From NCBI GenBank assembly GCA_011754535.1, contig JAAQVN010000001.1, forward strand, positions 4,340,001-4,404,000: DNA of 64,000 nt. The letters are read 5' to 3'. The stretch is from Enterobacter asburiae. GTDB taxonomy: Bacteria; Pseudomonadota; Gammaproteobacteria; Enterobacterales; Enterobacteriaceae. The notes under the pieces are model-generated. The model saw only the letters and a program-made list of their open reading frames with translations, was not told the origin of the DNA and did not search any database. The position numbers and the translations under genes are program-made. Below, piece after piece: positions 1 through 9,565 of this stretch. Positions within the stretch are counted from its first letter, which is position 1. Each line of letters starts with the position of its first letter.

Positions 1-769
<769 letters not shown>

Positions 770-1369
770 GTGCGATTAACGGCAAAACAGATCGCCTGGC
801 TGAAAGTGCTTCTGCACCTGGCCGGGTTACTTCCTTTTATATGGCTGTTCTGGGCCGCCAGCCAGGGCCTCTTTAGCGCCGATCCGGCAAAAGATATCCA
901 GCATTTTACGGGTCGGATGGCTCTGAAATTTTTGCTGGCTACCTTGCTCGTCTCGCCGCTGGCGCGCTACGCTAAACAGCCACTATTGATACGCACCCGT
1001 CGGCTTTTAGGGCTATGGTGTTTTGCCTGGGCGACCCTGCACCTCACCAGCTATGCCTTGCTGGAACTGGGAATTAACAATCTGACACTGCTTGGCCGCG
1101 AACTGGTGACTCGACCTTATCTGACGCTGGGTATTGTGAGCTGGGTGATTTTACTGGCGTTAGCGCTGACCTCCACGCAATATGCGCAGCGAAAGCTGGG
1201 CCGTCGCTGGCAGCTGCTGCACAACTTCGTCTATCTTGTCGCGATCGTCGCCCCCATTCATTATCTGTGGTCGGTGAAGATCCTCTCTCCGCAGCCGATC
1301 CTTTACGCGCTGGCGGCCGTAGCGCTTTTAGCATGGCGTTACAAGAAGTTCCGCCAGTGGTTGCGATAG
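770..1369 (+). CDS. msrQ: MsrQ, heme-binding membrane subunit of the MsrPQ system
   Basis: This 199-residue inner-membrane protein carries electrons to periplasmic MsrP. It has about six hydrophobic segments of the ferric-reductase-like fold, with His residues in [17 protein letters not shown] and IHYLW that fit heme b ligation. The start is a GTG directly after the msrP stop, so translation is probably coupled. Length matches the family. A 234-base gap to aroQ follows, and no strong terminator is obvious in it. Confidence 0.96.
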   Translation: MRLTAKQIAWLKVLLHLAGLLPFIWLFWAASQGLFSADPAKDIQHFTGRMALKFLLATLLVSPLARYAKQPLLIRTRRLLGLWCFAWATLHLTSYALLELGINNLTLLGRELVTRPYLTLGIVSWVILLALALTSTQYAQRKLGRRWQLLHNFVYLVAIVAPIHYLWSVKILSPQPILYALAAVALLAWRYKKFRQWLR

Positions 1370-1465
1370 TTCGCGAAACTGTGCGTTTTCCCGCAGATTA
1401 CCTCTCAACCGCAAATCTTTTTTGGATTGCGGTTGATAATCTTCCCTGATAAGACCAGTATTTAG

Positions 1466-1493
1466 CTGCCAAATGCTACGAAATCGTTATAAT
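1466..1493 (+). promoter_or_regulatory. Probable promoter for aroQ-accBC
   Basis: A perfect TATAAT lies at 1488-1493 with a weaker CTGCCA (4 of 6) at 1466-1471, 16 bases apart, about 110 bases before aroQ. In E. coli accBC is transcribed from a promoter far upstream of accB and repressed by AccB protein. The position here fits that arrangement with aroQ placed in the leader. Function is inferred from motif and position. Confidence 0.55.
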
Positions 1494-1603
1494 GTGCGAC
1501 CTTGGTTCGCCTGACAGCGGTTTTGGGCCTCTGAAAAGGTGACATTTGCGCTTCGACGGTATATTTTGTTTTTTACCCGAGAATCGCAGGAGATAGCGGC
1601 ATA

Positions 1604-2056
1604 ATGACTGATAAGTTCCATATCTTAGTTTTAAACGGACCGAACCTGAACATGCTCGGCACCCGTGAGCCAGAGAAGTACGGCACGCTGACATTGAGCG
1701 AAATTGTTAACCGTCTGAGCACGGAAGCAGAGTCACTGAATGTGGATTTGGATCATTTTCAGTCAAACGCGGAGTACGCAATCATCGACCGTATTCATCA
1801 GGCTAAAGACAATGTGGACTATATCCTGATCAATCCGGCCGCGTTTACGCACACCAGTGTTGCTATCCGCGACGCACTGCTCGCGGTGAGTATCCCGTTT
1901 ATCGAGATCCACCTGAGTAACGTGCACGCCCGAGAGCCGTTCCGCCACCATTCGTATCTGTCGGATATCGCTGCTGGCGTTATCTGCGGACTGGGCGCAG
2001 ACGGCTATTCATACGCTTTACAGACAGCGGTAAAACGCTTGTCACAATCACACTAA
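1604..2056 (+). CDS. aroQ: Type II 3-dehydroquinate dehydratase
   Basis: The enzyme dehydrates 3-dehydroquinate to 3-dehydroshikimate in the shikimate pathway; the family forms cytoplasmic dodecamers. The 150 residues show the family pattern: [13 protein letters not shown] with the catalytic-loop Arg and the following Tyr of [19 protein letters not shown] and [11 protein letters not shown] with the catalytic His. E. coli K-12 uses the unrelated type I enzyme AroD and lacks this gene, whereas several other Enterobacteriaceae carry aroQ just before accB. The gap to accB is only 21 bases, so the two are very probably cotranscribed. An aroD may also exist elsewhere in this genome. Confidence 0.97.
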   Translation: MTDKFHILVLNGPNLNMLGTREPEKYGTLTLSEIVNRLSTEAESLNVDLDHFQSNAEYAIIDRIHQAKDNVDYILINPAAFTHTSVAIRDALLAVSIPFIEIHLSNVHAREPFRHHSYLSDIAAGVICGLGADGYSYALQTAVKRLSQSH

Positions 2057-2077
2057 ACAAGAGTACGGAACCCACTC

Positions 2078-2542
2078 ATGGATATTCGTAAGATTAAAAA
2101 ACTGATCGAGCTGGTTGAAGAATCAGGCATCTCCGAACTGGAAATTTCTGAAGGCGAAGAGTCTGTACGCATCAGCCGTGCAGCCCCAGCCGCTAGCTTC
2201 CCGGTAATGCAGCAAGCTTACGCTGCGCCAGTGCAGCAGCCTGCGCTTTCCGCAGCCGTTGCGCCAGCAGCAGCTGAAGCCGCACCTGCCGCTGCAGCAG
2301 AAATCAGTGGTCACATCGTACGTTCCCCAATGGTTGGTACTTTCTACCGCACCCCGAGCCCGGACGCGAAGGCGTTCATCGAAGTGGGTCAGAAAGTCAA
2401 CGTAGGCGATACCCTGTGCATCGTTGAAGCGATGAAAATGATGAACCAGATCGAAGCAGACAAATCAGGTACTGTGAAAGCGATTCTGGTCGAAAGTGGT
2501 CAGCCGGTTGAATTTGACGAGCCGCTGGTCGTCATCGAGTAA
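2078..2542 (+). CDS. accB: Biotin carboxyl carrier protein of acetyl-CoA carboxylase
   Basis: This 154-residue carrier moves carboxybiotin between the carboxylase and transferase halves of acetyl-CoA carboxylase, the first committed step of fatty acid synthesis. It has an N-terminal helical region, an Ala/Pro-rich flexible linker at about residues 35-75, and a biotinyl domain with EAMKMMN; the modified Lys is residue 120. The linker is two residues shorter than in E. coli (156 aa). The accC start follows 10 bases after the stop. In E. coli AccB represses its own operon, and the upstream promoter layout is compatible with that. Confidence 0.98.
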
Positions 2543-2552
2543 CGAGGCGTAC

Positions 2553-3902
2553 ATGCTGGATAAAATTGTTATCGCCAACCGCGGCGAGATCGCACTGCGT
2601 ATTCTTCGTGCCTGTAAAGAACTGGGCATCAAGACCGTCGCTGTGCACTCAAGCGCGGATCGCGATTTAAAACACGTATTGCTGGCGGATGAGACGGTCT
2701 GTATTGGCCCGGCTCCGTCCGTAAAAAGCTATCTGAACATCCCGGCTATCATCAGCGCCGCTGAAATCACCGGCGCGGTGGCAATTCATCCGGGTTACGG
2801 CTTCCTCTCTGAGAACGCCAACTTTGCTGAGCAGGTCGAACGCTCTGGCTTTATCTTCATTGGCCCGAAAGCCGATACCATCCGCCTGATGGGCGACAAG
2901 GTGTCTGCAATCACCGCGATGAAAAAAGCCGGTGTTCCAACCGTACCAGGCTCTGACGGCCCTCTGACCGACGACATGGATGCTAACCGTGCTCATGCTA
3001 AGCGCATTGGCTACCCGGTTATCATCAAGGCGTCCGGCGGCGGCGGCGGTCGCGGTATGCGCGTTGTGCGCAGCGATGCTGAACTGGCGCAGTCCATCTC
3101 CATGACCAAAGCGGAAGCGAAAGCGGCTTTCAGCAATGACATGGTGTATATGGAAAAATACCTGGAAAACCCACGCCACATCGAAATTCAGGTGCTGGCC
3201 GACGGTCAGGGTAACGCGATCTATCTGGCAGAACGTGACTGCTCCATGCAGCGTCGTCACCAGAAAGTGGTCGAAGAAGCGCCAGCGCCGGGCATTACCC
3301 CGGAACTGCGTCGCTACATCGGCGAGCGTTGCGCCAAAGCGTGCGTCGATATCGGCTATCGCGGGGCGGGTACCTTTGAGTTCCTGTTCGAAAACGGCGA
3401 GTTCTACTTCATTGAAATGAACACCCGTATTCAGGTTGAGCACCCGGTTACCGAAATGATCACCGGCGTTGACCTGATCAAAGAGCAGCTGCGTATCGCT
3501 GCAGGCCAGCCGCTGTCCATCAAGCAGGAAGAAGTTGTGGTCAAAGGCCATGCGGTAGAGTGCCGTATCAACGCCGAAGACCCGAACACCTTCCTGCCAA
3601 GCCCGGGTAAAATCACGCGTTTCCACGCGCCGGGTGGCTTTGGCGTGCGCTGGGAATCTCATATCTACGCCGGTTACACCGTACCGCCGTACTATGACTC
3701 AATGATTGGCAAGCTTATCTGCTACGGTGAAAACCGTGACGTGGCGATTGCCCGCATGAAGAACGCCCTGCAGGAATTGATCATCGACGGTATCAAAACC
3801 AACGTTGATCTGCAGATGCGTATCATGAGCGACGAGCACTTCCAGAATGGTGGGACGAACATCCACTACCTGGAGAAAAAACTCGGCCTGAACGAGAAGT
3901 AA
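2553..3902 (+). CDS. accC: Biotin carboxylase subunit of acetyl-CoA carboxylase
   Basis: AccC carboxylates biotin on AccB using ATP and bicarbonate. The 449 residues match the family length. The start at 2553 ([14 protein letters not shown]) is preferred over an upstream in-frame ATG at 2496, which would run through the accB 3' end. Visible parts are the N-terminal fold with [10 protein letters not shown], the ATP-grasp glycine loop [11 protein letters not shown] near residue 160, [14 protein letters not shown] near residue 290, and the C-terminal domain. It sits in the aroQ-accB-accC operon and is followed by a strong terminator. Confidence 0.98.
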   Translation: MLDKIVIANRGEIALRILRACKELGIKTVAVHSSADRDLKHVLLADETVCIGPAPSVKSYLNIPAIISAAEITGAVAIHPGYGFLSENANFAEQVERSGFIFIGPKADTIRLMGDKVSAITAMKKAGVPTVPGSDGPLTDDMDANRAHAKRIGYPVIIKASGGGGGRGMRVVRSDAELAQSISMTKAEAKAAFSNDMVYMEKYLENPRHIEIQVLADGQGNAIYLAERDCSMQRRHQKVVEEAPAPGITPELRRYIGERCAKACVDIGYRGAGTFEFLFENGEFYFIEMNTRIQVEHPVTEMITGVDLIKEQLRIAAGQPLSIKQEEVVVKGHAVECRINAEDPNTFLPSPGKITRFHAPGGFGVRWESHIYAGYTVPPYYDSMIGKLICYGENRDVAIARMKNALQELIIDGIKTNVDLQMRIMSDEHFQNGGTNIHYLEKKLGLNEK

Positions 3903-3918
3903 GAGAGCTGTGTTGCTA

Positions 3919-3946
3919 AAAGGCCGGATTATCCGGCCTTTTTTAT
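3919..3946 (+). terminator. Intrinsic terminator after accC
   Basis: An 11-bp stem (3919-3929 with 3933-3943) with a 3-base loop runs into a T tract. It closes the aroQ-accBC unit. Confidence 0.9.
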
Positions 3947-4010
3947 TTCTGGGGATCGCAAAGCCCCATCATGTACAATCCCCGCTTTCTGCATCCACAA
4001 GGGACTAAAA

Positions 4011-4253
4011 ATGGACAAACGTTTTGTTCAGGCCCATAAAGAAGCGCGCTGGGCGCTGTGGCTGACCCTTCTCTATCTTGCCGCATGGTTAGTAACCGCT
4101 TACATACCTGATTCAGCTATCGGCATTACCGGCCTCCCACATTGGTTTGAAATGGCCTGCCTGCTGGTGCCGCTGGTGTTTATCCTGCTGTGCTGGGCGA
4201 TGGTGAAATTCATCTATCGCGATATTCCGCTGGAGGACGATGATGCAGCTTGA
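4011..4253 (+). CDS. yhdT: YhdT family membrane protein
   Basis: An 80-residue protein with two clear transmembrane segments (about residues 14-34 and 45-67) and charged ends. It matches the DUF997/YhdT family, whose function is not established. It overlaps panF by 11 bases and precedes it in E. coli as well. That conserved coupling suggests an accessory role to the pantothenate symporter, but this is inference only. Confidence 0.93.
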   Translation: MDKRFVQAHKEARWALWLTLLYLAAWLVTAYIPDSAIGITGLPHWFEMACLLVPLVFILLCWAMVKFIYRDIPLEDDDAA

Positions 4254-5694
4254 AGTCATTCTGCCGCTTGTCGCATACCTGCTGGTCGTGTTTGGTTTAT
4301 CCATCTATGCCATGCGTAAAAGAGCGACCGGCGCTTTCCTGAATGAGTATTTCCTCGGCAGCCGTTCGATGGGCGGCGTTGTACTGGCGATGACGCTGAC
4401 TGCGACCTATATTAGCGCCAGCTCGTTTATTGGCGGCCCCGGTGCGGCCTACAAGTACGGGTTAGGCTGGGTATTGCTGGCTATGATCCAGCTGCCTGCC
4501 GTCTGGCTTTCGCTGGGCATACTGGGCAAAAAATTTGCTATTCTGGCGCGCCGTTATAATGCCGTGACGCTCAACGATATGCTGTATGCCCGCTATCAGA
4601 GCCGCTTGCTGGTGTGGCTGGCGAGCTTGAGCCTGCTGGTGGCCTTTATCGGTGCGATGACCGTACAGTTTATCGGCGGAGCACGCCTGCTGGAAACGGC
4701 GGCCGGAATCCCTTACGAGACGGGCCTAATTATCTTCGGGGTAAGCATCGCGCTGTATACTGCGTTTGGTGGATTCCGCGCCAGCGTGCTGAACGATACG
4801 CTGCAGGGAATGGTTATGCTCATCGGCACGATCGTTCTGCTGGTGGGCATTGTCCATGCCGCGGGTGGACTCACTCACGCGGTGGAAACCCTGGAAGCGA
4901 TTGACCCGAAACTGGTCTCGCCGCAGGGCGCAGATGATATCCTCTCTCCGACCTTTATGACCTCTTTCTGGGTGTTAGTCTGCTTCGGAGTGATTGGTCT
5001 GCCGCATACCGCCGTGCGCTGTATCTCCTATAAAGACAGTAAAGCCGTTCACAAGGGCATCATTATCGGGACAATTGTGGTCGCGATCCTGATGTTTGGT
5101 ATGCATCTGGCGGGGGCATTAGGGCGCGCGGTGATCCCCGATCTTACCGTGCCGGATCTGGTGATCCCGACCCTGATGGTTAAAGTGCTGCCCCCCTTTG
5201 CCGCCGGGATCTTCCTCGCCGCACCAATGGCCGCCATTATGTCGACCATCAACGCCCAGTTACTGCAAAGTTCCGCTACGATCATTAAAGATCTCTATCT
5301 GAACCTGCGCCCTGAGCAGGTTGAAAATGAACGTCGCCTGAAGCGGATGTCTGCCGTCATTACGCTGGTGTTAGGAGCTTTACTGATGTTAGCCGCATGG
5401 CGTCCGCCGGAGATGATCATCTGGCTGAACCTGCTTGCGTTTGGCGGTCTGGAAGCCGTTTTCCTGTGGCCGCTGGTATTGGGTCTTTACTGGGAACGCG
5501 CGAACGCTGCAGGCGCGCTGAGCGCAATGATTGTTGGTGGTGTGCTTTATGCCATCCTTGCGACATTTAAGATTCAGTACCTGGGCTTCCATCCGATTGT
5601 GCCTTCGTTACTGCTAAGTTTACTGGCGTTCGTGGTGGGGAACCGTTTCGGTCAGCCCGTCCCACAACCCGCTATGATTTCTCCTGATAAATAA
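4243..5694 (+). CDS. panF: Sodium/pantothenate symporter
   Basis: PanF imports pantothenate, the coenzyme A precursor, with sodium. The 483 residues form a sodium:solute-symporter protein with about 12-13 hydrophobic segments; [18 protein letters not shown] and [13 protein letters not shown] are typical of the family. Two adjacent ATGs exist at 4240 and 4243. The second gives the usual N-terminus MQLEVILP and better spacing from the GGAGG at 4232-4236. It overlaps the end of yhdT and lies 11 bases before prmA, so the three genes form an operon. Confidence 0.97.
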   Translation: MQLEVILPLVAYLLVVFGLSIYAMRKRATGAFLNEYFLGSRSMGGVVLAMTLTATYISASSFIGGPGAAYKYGLGWVLLAMIQLPAVWLSLGILGKKFAILARRYNAVTLNDMLYARYQSRLLVWLASLSLLVAFIGAMTVQFIGGARLLETAAGIPYETGLIIFGVSIALYTAFGGFRASVLNDTLQGMVMLIGTIVLLVGIVHAAGGLTHAVETLEAIDPKLVSPQGADDILSPTFMTSFWVLVCFGVIGLPHTAVRCISYKDSKAVHKGIIIGTIVVAILMFGMHLAGALGRAVIPDLTVPDLVIPTLMVKVLPPFAAGIFLAAPMAAIMSTINAQLLQSSATIIKDLYLNLRPEQVENERRLKRMSAVITLVLGALLMLAAWRPPEMIIWLNLLAFGGLEAVFLWPLVLGLYWERANAAGALSAMIVGGVLYAILATFKIQYLGFHPIVPSLLLSLLAFVVGNRFGQPVPQPAMISPDK

Positions 5695-5705
5695 AGAGTT
5701 TTGCC

Positions 5706-6587
5706 ATGCCGTGGATCCAACTAAAACTGAACACAACCGGCGCGAACGCCGAAGAGCTGAGCGATGCGCTGATGGAGGCAGGCTCCGTCTCCATTACCTT
5801 CCAGGACACGCATGACACGCCGGTCTTTGAACCGCTGCCAGGCGAAACGCGCCTGTGGGGCGATACCGACGTGATTGGCCTGTTCGATGCCGAAACCGAC
5901 ATGAAAGAGGTGGTGGCAATTCTGGAAAACCATCCCCTTCTGGGTGCGGGTTTTGTGCATAAAATCGAACAGCTGGAAGACAAAGACTGGGAACGGGAGT
6001 GGATGGACAACTTCCACCCGATGCAGTTCGGCAAACGTCTGTGGATCTGCCCAAGCTGGCGCGAGGTTCCCGATGAAAATGCCGTCAATGTGATGCTTGA
6101 CCCAGGCCTGGCGTTTGGCACCGGTACCCACCCAACCACGTCCCTGTGCCTGCAGTGGCTGGATGGTCTGGATCTGGAAGGTAAGACGGTGATCGACTTC
6201 GGCTGCGGTTCCGGGATCCTCGCGATTGCCGCCCTGAAACTGGGCGCGGCGAAAGCCATCGGGATCGATATCGATCCGCAGGCCATTCAGGCCAGCCGCG
6301 ATAATGCCGAGCGTAACGGCGTCTCCGATCGCCTGGAGCTGTATCTGCCTGATGCGCAGCCAGAAGCCATGAAAGCCGATGTGGTGGTCGCTAACATTCT
6401 CGCGGGCCCGCTGCGTGAACTGGCGCCATTAATCAGCGTGCTGCCCGTTGAGGGCGGTATGCTGGGGCTTTCTGGGATCCTGGCAAGCCAGGCGGACAGC
6501 GTTTGCGAAGCCTACGCCGATCTTTTCGCTCTCGACCCTGTTGTGGAGAAGGAAGAGTGGTGCCGTATTACCGGTCGTAAAAAATAA
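5706..6587 (+). CDS. prmA: Ribosomal protein L11 methyltransferase
   Basis: PrmA trimethylates ribosomal protein L11 using S-adenosylmethionine. The 293 residues comprise an N-terminal substrate-recognition domain (to about residue 100) and a Rossmann methyltransferase domain with the SAM-binding [13 protein letters not shown] near residue 160, and NILAGPL as the catalytic NxxxGPL-like loop. Length equals that of E. coli PrmA. It is the last gene of yhdT-panF-prmA and is followed by a hairpin terminator. Confidence 0.98.
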   Translation: MPWIQLKLNTTGANAEELSDALMEAGSVSITFQDTHDTPVFEPLPGETRLWGDTDVIGLFDAETDMKEVVAILENHPLLGAGFVHKIEQLEDKDWEREWMDNFHPMQFGKRLWICPSWREVPDENAVNVMLDPGLAFGTGTHPTTSLCLQWLDGLDLEGKTVIDFGCGSGILAIAALKLGAAKAIGIDIDPQAIQASRDNAERNGVSDRLELYLPDAQPEAMKADVVVANILAGPLRELAPLISVLPVEGGMLGLSGILASQADSVCEAYADLFALDPVVEKEEWCRITGRKK

Positions 6588-6594
6588 GTATTTA

Positions 6595-6619
6595 GCGTGG
6601 TCCTCTGACCACGCCTTTT
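6595..6619 (+). terminator. Intrinsic terminator after prmA
   Basis: An 8-bp GC-rich stem (6595-6602 with 6607-6614) with a CTCT loop is followed by CCTTTT. The T tract is short, so efficiency is uncertain. Confidence 0.7.
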
Positions 6620-6725
6620 CCCCTCTAATATTCCTCCCACCCCCTGTCTGCCTCCGGTAAAATAACCATACAAATCATATTGATATGTTTTGATTTGGAT
6701 AATAAAAATTCACAGGAAGAATATT

Positions 6726-7466
6726 ATGAAACACGTTTATAGCAAGGCAGCGCTGTTAGCGCTGAGCATGATCTCGGCTTCAGCATGCGCATCACACTGG
6801 AGCTACAAAGGTGAAAGTTCACCGGAGCACTGGGGCGAACTGGATGAAGCGTACAAAACCTGTAACAGCGGAATGAACCAGTCTCCCATAAATATTGATT
6901 CGACCGCTAACGCCCATCTCACTCCGCTGCAAACGTACTACATTGACGGCCCTGTAACGCTAACAAACAATGGCCATACCATTCAGGCAAGCGAGCAAGC
7001 CGACACCCGCGACAGCATCACTCTGGATAAACAATCCTGGACGCTACAACAGTTCCACTTCCACGCGCCGAGCGAAAACACCGTGCATGGCAAGCATTAC
7101 GCGATGGAAATGCATCTGGTGCATAAAAATGAGAAGGGAGAACTGGCAGTGGTTGCGGTCATGTTCGACAAAGGGGCCGAGAATCCGGAGCTTGATAAAC
7201 TGTGGAACGTGATGCCTCAGCAGGCTGAGCTGAACGTCTCCATCAAACAGGAGCTCAACATGAATAAGCTGCTGCCGGAAGATAAAACGTACTGGCGTTT
7301 TAGCGGTTCGCTCACCACGCCACCCTGTTCAGAAGGCGTCACCTGGATCGTGCTTAAACATCCTCTGACGGTCTCCGCTGAACAGCTTGAGAAATTCACC
7401 CACACAATGCATCACGATAATAACCGTCCGGTACAGTCCCTGCATGGTCGTCTTGTGGTCGAATAA
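6726..7466 (+). CDS. Alpha-class carbonic anhydrase, exported
   Basis: The protein hydrates CO2 to bicarbonate; the signal peptide places it in the periplasm. There are 246 residues from the ATG at 6726, behind AGGAAG. An in-frame ATG at 6690 would add a non-signal-like extension, so it was not used. Residues 1-22 look like a Sec signal ending ACA, with mature SHWSYKG. The alpha-CA zinc ligands are seen as QFHFHAP (two His) and EMHLVHK (third His); NQSPINI and TTPPCSEGVTW are family hallmarks, and the two mature Cys could form the usual disulfide. It stands alone between prmA and dusB, a place where E. coli K-12 has no such gene, so it looks like an accessory insertion. Confidence 0.95.
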   Translation: MKHVYSKAALLALSMISASACASHWSYKGESSPEHWGELDEAYKTCNSGMNQSPINIDSTANAHLTPLQTYYIDGPVTLTNNGHTIQASEQADTRDSITLDKQSWTLQQFHFHAPSENTVHGKHYAMEMHLVHKNEKGELAVVAVMFDKGAENPELDKLWNVMPQQAELNVSIKQELNMNKLLPEDKTYWRFSGSLTTPPCSEGVTWIVLKHPLTVSAEQLEKFTHTMHHDNNRPVQSLHGRLVVE

Positions 7467-7496
7467 CCTGCATTTTTGCCCTGAGATCATGTTCTA

Positions 7497-7574
7497 AAAT
7501 GCGACGTAGATCGCAAACAAGCGGGATAGTCTGCTGCTAAAAACAGCAGATTATCCCGCTCATATGTCGCATTT
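7497..7574. repeat. Nested palindrome: 17-bp perfect hairpin inside a 9-bp inverted repeat
   Basis: The inner stem pairs 7520-7536 with 7544-7560 without a mismatch (one G-T wobble) around a 7-base loop. The outer arms 7497-7505 and 7566-7574 are exact inverted copies (AAATGCGAC and GTCGCATTT). The left outer arm can instead pair locally with TCGCA at 7511-7515. No T tract follows on the + strand, so it is not a standard terminator, although it could end the carbonic anhydrase transcript. The rest of the 329-base gap to dusB holds only the dusB-fis promoter region. Confidence 0.85.
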
Positions 7575-7727
7575 CTTCAGAATTGATGAGAAGTTACGGG
7601 AAATTGTAAGCGCCCATAAAACAACCATTCACGCATAACCTAATGATTTAAATAATGAATAATTTTCAACGTAAAGATTGAGCGGCGATTCCTTGATCTA
7701 TAACAGTGGATTGTTCAAAGTTTGGCC

Positions 7728-7756
7728 TTTCATCTCGTGCAAAAAATGCGTAATAT
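7728..7756 (+). promoter_or_regulatory. dusB-fis promoter
   Basis: TTTCAT (7728-7733) and TAATAT (7751-7756) are 17 bases apart, followed by a GC-rich discriminator (ACGCCGCC). The stretch closely resembles the E. coli fis promoter, which is under stringent and growth-rate control and is autorepressed by Fis. Those controls are known for E. coli and inferred here. The start site should be near 7763. Confidence 0.8.
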
Positions 7757-7795
7757 ACGCCGCCTTGCAGTCACAGTATGGTCATTTCTTAACTC

Positions 7796-8761
7796 ATGCG
7801 CATCGGACACCACCAGCTTAGAAATCGCCTGATCGCAGCCCCTATGGCAGGTATTACCGACCGGCCGTTCAGGACGCTGTGCTATGAGATGGGAGCCGGT
7901 TTAACCGTATCCGAGATGATGTCGTCCAACCCGCAGGTTTGGGAAAGCGATAAATCCCGCCTTCGGATGGTGCACATTGATGAACCAGGGATTCGCACCG
8001 TGCAAATTGCCGGAAGCGTGCCTGAAGAGATGGCAGATGCCGCGCGTATTAACGTGGAAAGTGGTGCCCAGATTATTGATATCAATATGGGTTGCCCGGC
8101 CAAAAAGGTGAATCGCAAGCTTGCAGGTTCAGCCCTTCTGCAATACCCCGACCAGGTGAAAGCTATCCTGACGGCGGTTGTCAGCGCAGTGGACGTTCCT
8201 GTTACGTTGAAGATTCGCACGGGTTGGTCGCCGGAACACCGTAACTGTGTAGAGATTGCCCAACTGGCCGAAGATTGTGGTATTCAGGCCCTGACCATCC
8301 ATGGACGCACTCGCGCCTGTTTGTTCAATGGTGAAGCTGAATACGACAGCATTCGGGCAGTTAAGCAGAAGGTTTCCATTCCGATTATCGCGAATGGCGA
8401 CATAACTGACCCGCTTAAAGCCAGGGCTGTACTCGACTATACGGGAGCTGATGCTCTGATGATAGGACGTGCAGCTCAGGGAAGACCCTGGATCTTCCGG
8501 GAAATCCAGCATTATCTGGACACTGGGGAGCTGCTTGCCCCGCTGCCTCTGGCAGAGGTAAAGCGCTTGCTTTGTTCGCATGTTCGGGAACTGCATGACC
8601 ACTACGGTCAGGCAAAAGGGTACCGAATTGCGCGTAAACACGTCTCCTGGTATCTCCAGGAGCACGCTCCAGATGACCAGTTTCGGCGCACATTCAACGC
8701 CATTGAGGATGCCAGCGAACAGCTGGAGGCGTTGGAGGCATACTTCGAAAATCTTGCGTAA
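7796..8761 (+). CDS. dusB: tRNA-dihydrouridine synthase B
   Basis: DusB reduces uridine 17 in tRNAs to dihydrouridine with FMN and NADPH. The 321 residues have the TIM-barrel Dus pattern: [13 protein letters not shown] at the N-terminus, [14 protein letters not shown] with the catalytic Cys near residue 100, TIHGRTR and [10 protein letters not shown] for FMN phosphate binding, then a helical tRNA-binding domain. It is the first gene of the dusB-fis operon; the gap to fis is 23 bases. Confidence 0.98.
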   Translation: MRIGHHQLRNRLIAAPMAGITDRPFRTLCYEMGAGLTVSEMMSSNPQVWESDKSRLRMVHIDEPGIRTVQIAGSVPEEMADAARINVESGAQIIDINMGCPAKKVNRKLAGSALLQYPDQVKAILTAVVSAVDVPVTLKIRTGWSPEHRNCVEIAQLAEDCGIQALTIHGRTRACLFNGEAEYDSIRAVKQKVSIPIIANGDITDPLKARAVLDYTGADALMIGRAAQGRPWIFREIQHYLDTGELLAPLPLAEVKRLLCSHVRELHDHYGQAKGYRIARKHVSWYLQEHAPDDQFRRTFNAIEDASEQLEALEAYFENLA

Positions 8762-8784
8762 TGAAATAAAGAGCTGACAGAACT

Positions 8785-9081
8785 ATGTTCGAACAACGCG
8801 TAAATTCTGACGTACTGACCGTTTCTACCGTTAACTCTCAGGATCAGGTAACTCAAAAGCCCCTGCGTGACTCGGTTAAACAGGCACTGAAGAACTATTT
8901 TGCTCAACTGAATGGTCAGGATGTTAATGACCTGTATGAGCTGGTACTGGCTGAAGTTGAACAGCCACTGTTGGACATGGTGATGCAATACACCCGCGGT
9001 AACCAGACCCGCGCTGCGCTGATGATGGGTATCAACCGTGGTACTCTGCGTAAGAAACTGAAAAAATACGGCATGAACTGA
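8785..9081 (+). CDS. fis: DNA-binding protein Fis
   Basis: Fis is an abundant nucleoid protein of early exponential growth. It bends DNA, activates rRNA promoters and aids site-specific recombination. The 98 residues appear identical or nearly so to E. coli Fis: a flexible N-terminal beta-hairpin region (residues 1-25), helices A and B, and the C-terminal helix-turn-helix [26 protein letters not shown]. It is expressed from the promoter before dusB. The rRNA operon 13 kb away in this window is an expected target. Confidence 0.99.
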
Positions 9082-9105
9082 TACTAATCAGTTAAATGCT
9101 TGTTT

Positions 9106-9142
9106 AAAAAGGCGCTACCTGGCATGGGGATGCGCCTTTTTT
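9106..9142 (+). terminator. Intrinsic terminator after fis
   Basis: AAAAAGGCGC at 9106-9115 pairs with GCGCCTTTTT starting at 9132, ending in a T run. The loop is about 16 bases long. Confidence 0.85.
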
Positions 9143-9260
9143 ATTGCTTTGTTCTGTCACCGTCAACGCTTTGTAAACCTTCGCTTATCCCGCTTTTAAA
9201 CCGTTTCTTTTCGTGTATATTTCCACCACTTCAGTGGCTCTCTTCACGCGGAATGACACA

Positions 9261-9425
9261 ATGATTCGTAAATACTGGTGGCTGGTTGTCTTTGCAATCT
9301 CGGTTTTCCTTTTCGATGCCCTCCTGATGCAGTGGATTGAACTGATGAGCACCGAAACCGATAAGTGCCGCAATATGAACTCCGTGAACCCGCTGAAATT
9401 AGTGAACTGTTCAGAACTCGATTAA
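9261..9425 (+). CDS. yhdU: YhdU family small membrane protein
   Basis: A 54-residue protein starting MIRKYWWLVV, with one N-terminal transmembrane segment (about residues 5-24) and a short polar tail with two Cys. It is clearly related to E. coli YhdU, whose function is unknown; that protein is slightly longer at the C-terminus. An in-frame ATG at 9213 gives a longer but less family-like product. In E. coli K-12 yhdJ (a DNA methyltransferase) lies between fis and yhdU; here those 179 bases hold no gene. Confidence 0.85.
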   Translation: MIRKYWWLVVFAISVFLFDALLMQWIELMSTETDKCRNMNSVNPLKLVNCSELD

Positions 9426-9565
9426 CGACCTGACGCCGCTTCCTCTCCCCCGTATTACCCACTAAAAACGGGGATTTAAATTCCTTTGAGCCGTTACCTG
9501 ACGGTGATAATGTCTCGCCCTTCTCAACCTCTCCCGCGTAACGTCACACTCGAGTAGAACCGACC

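Noticed and set aside
2667..3662. 331-codon open frame on the minus strand inside accC
   Set aside because: It lies wholly antisense to a well-identified gene and encodes nothing recognisable. Such frames arise because the sense gene avoids codons whose complements are stops.
7497..7574. The nested palindrome as a miniature transposable element
   Set aside because: No clear target-site duplication flanks the arms and no second copy occurs in the window, so a mobile origin is unsupported.
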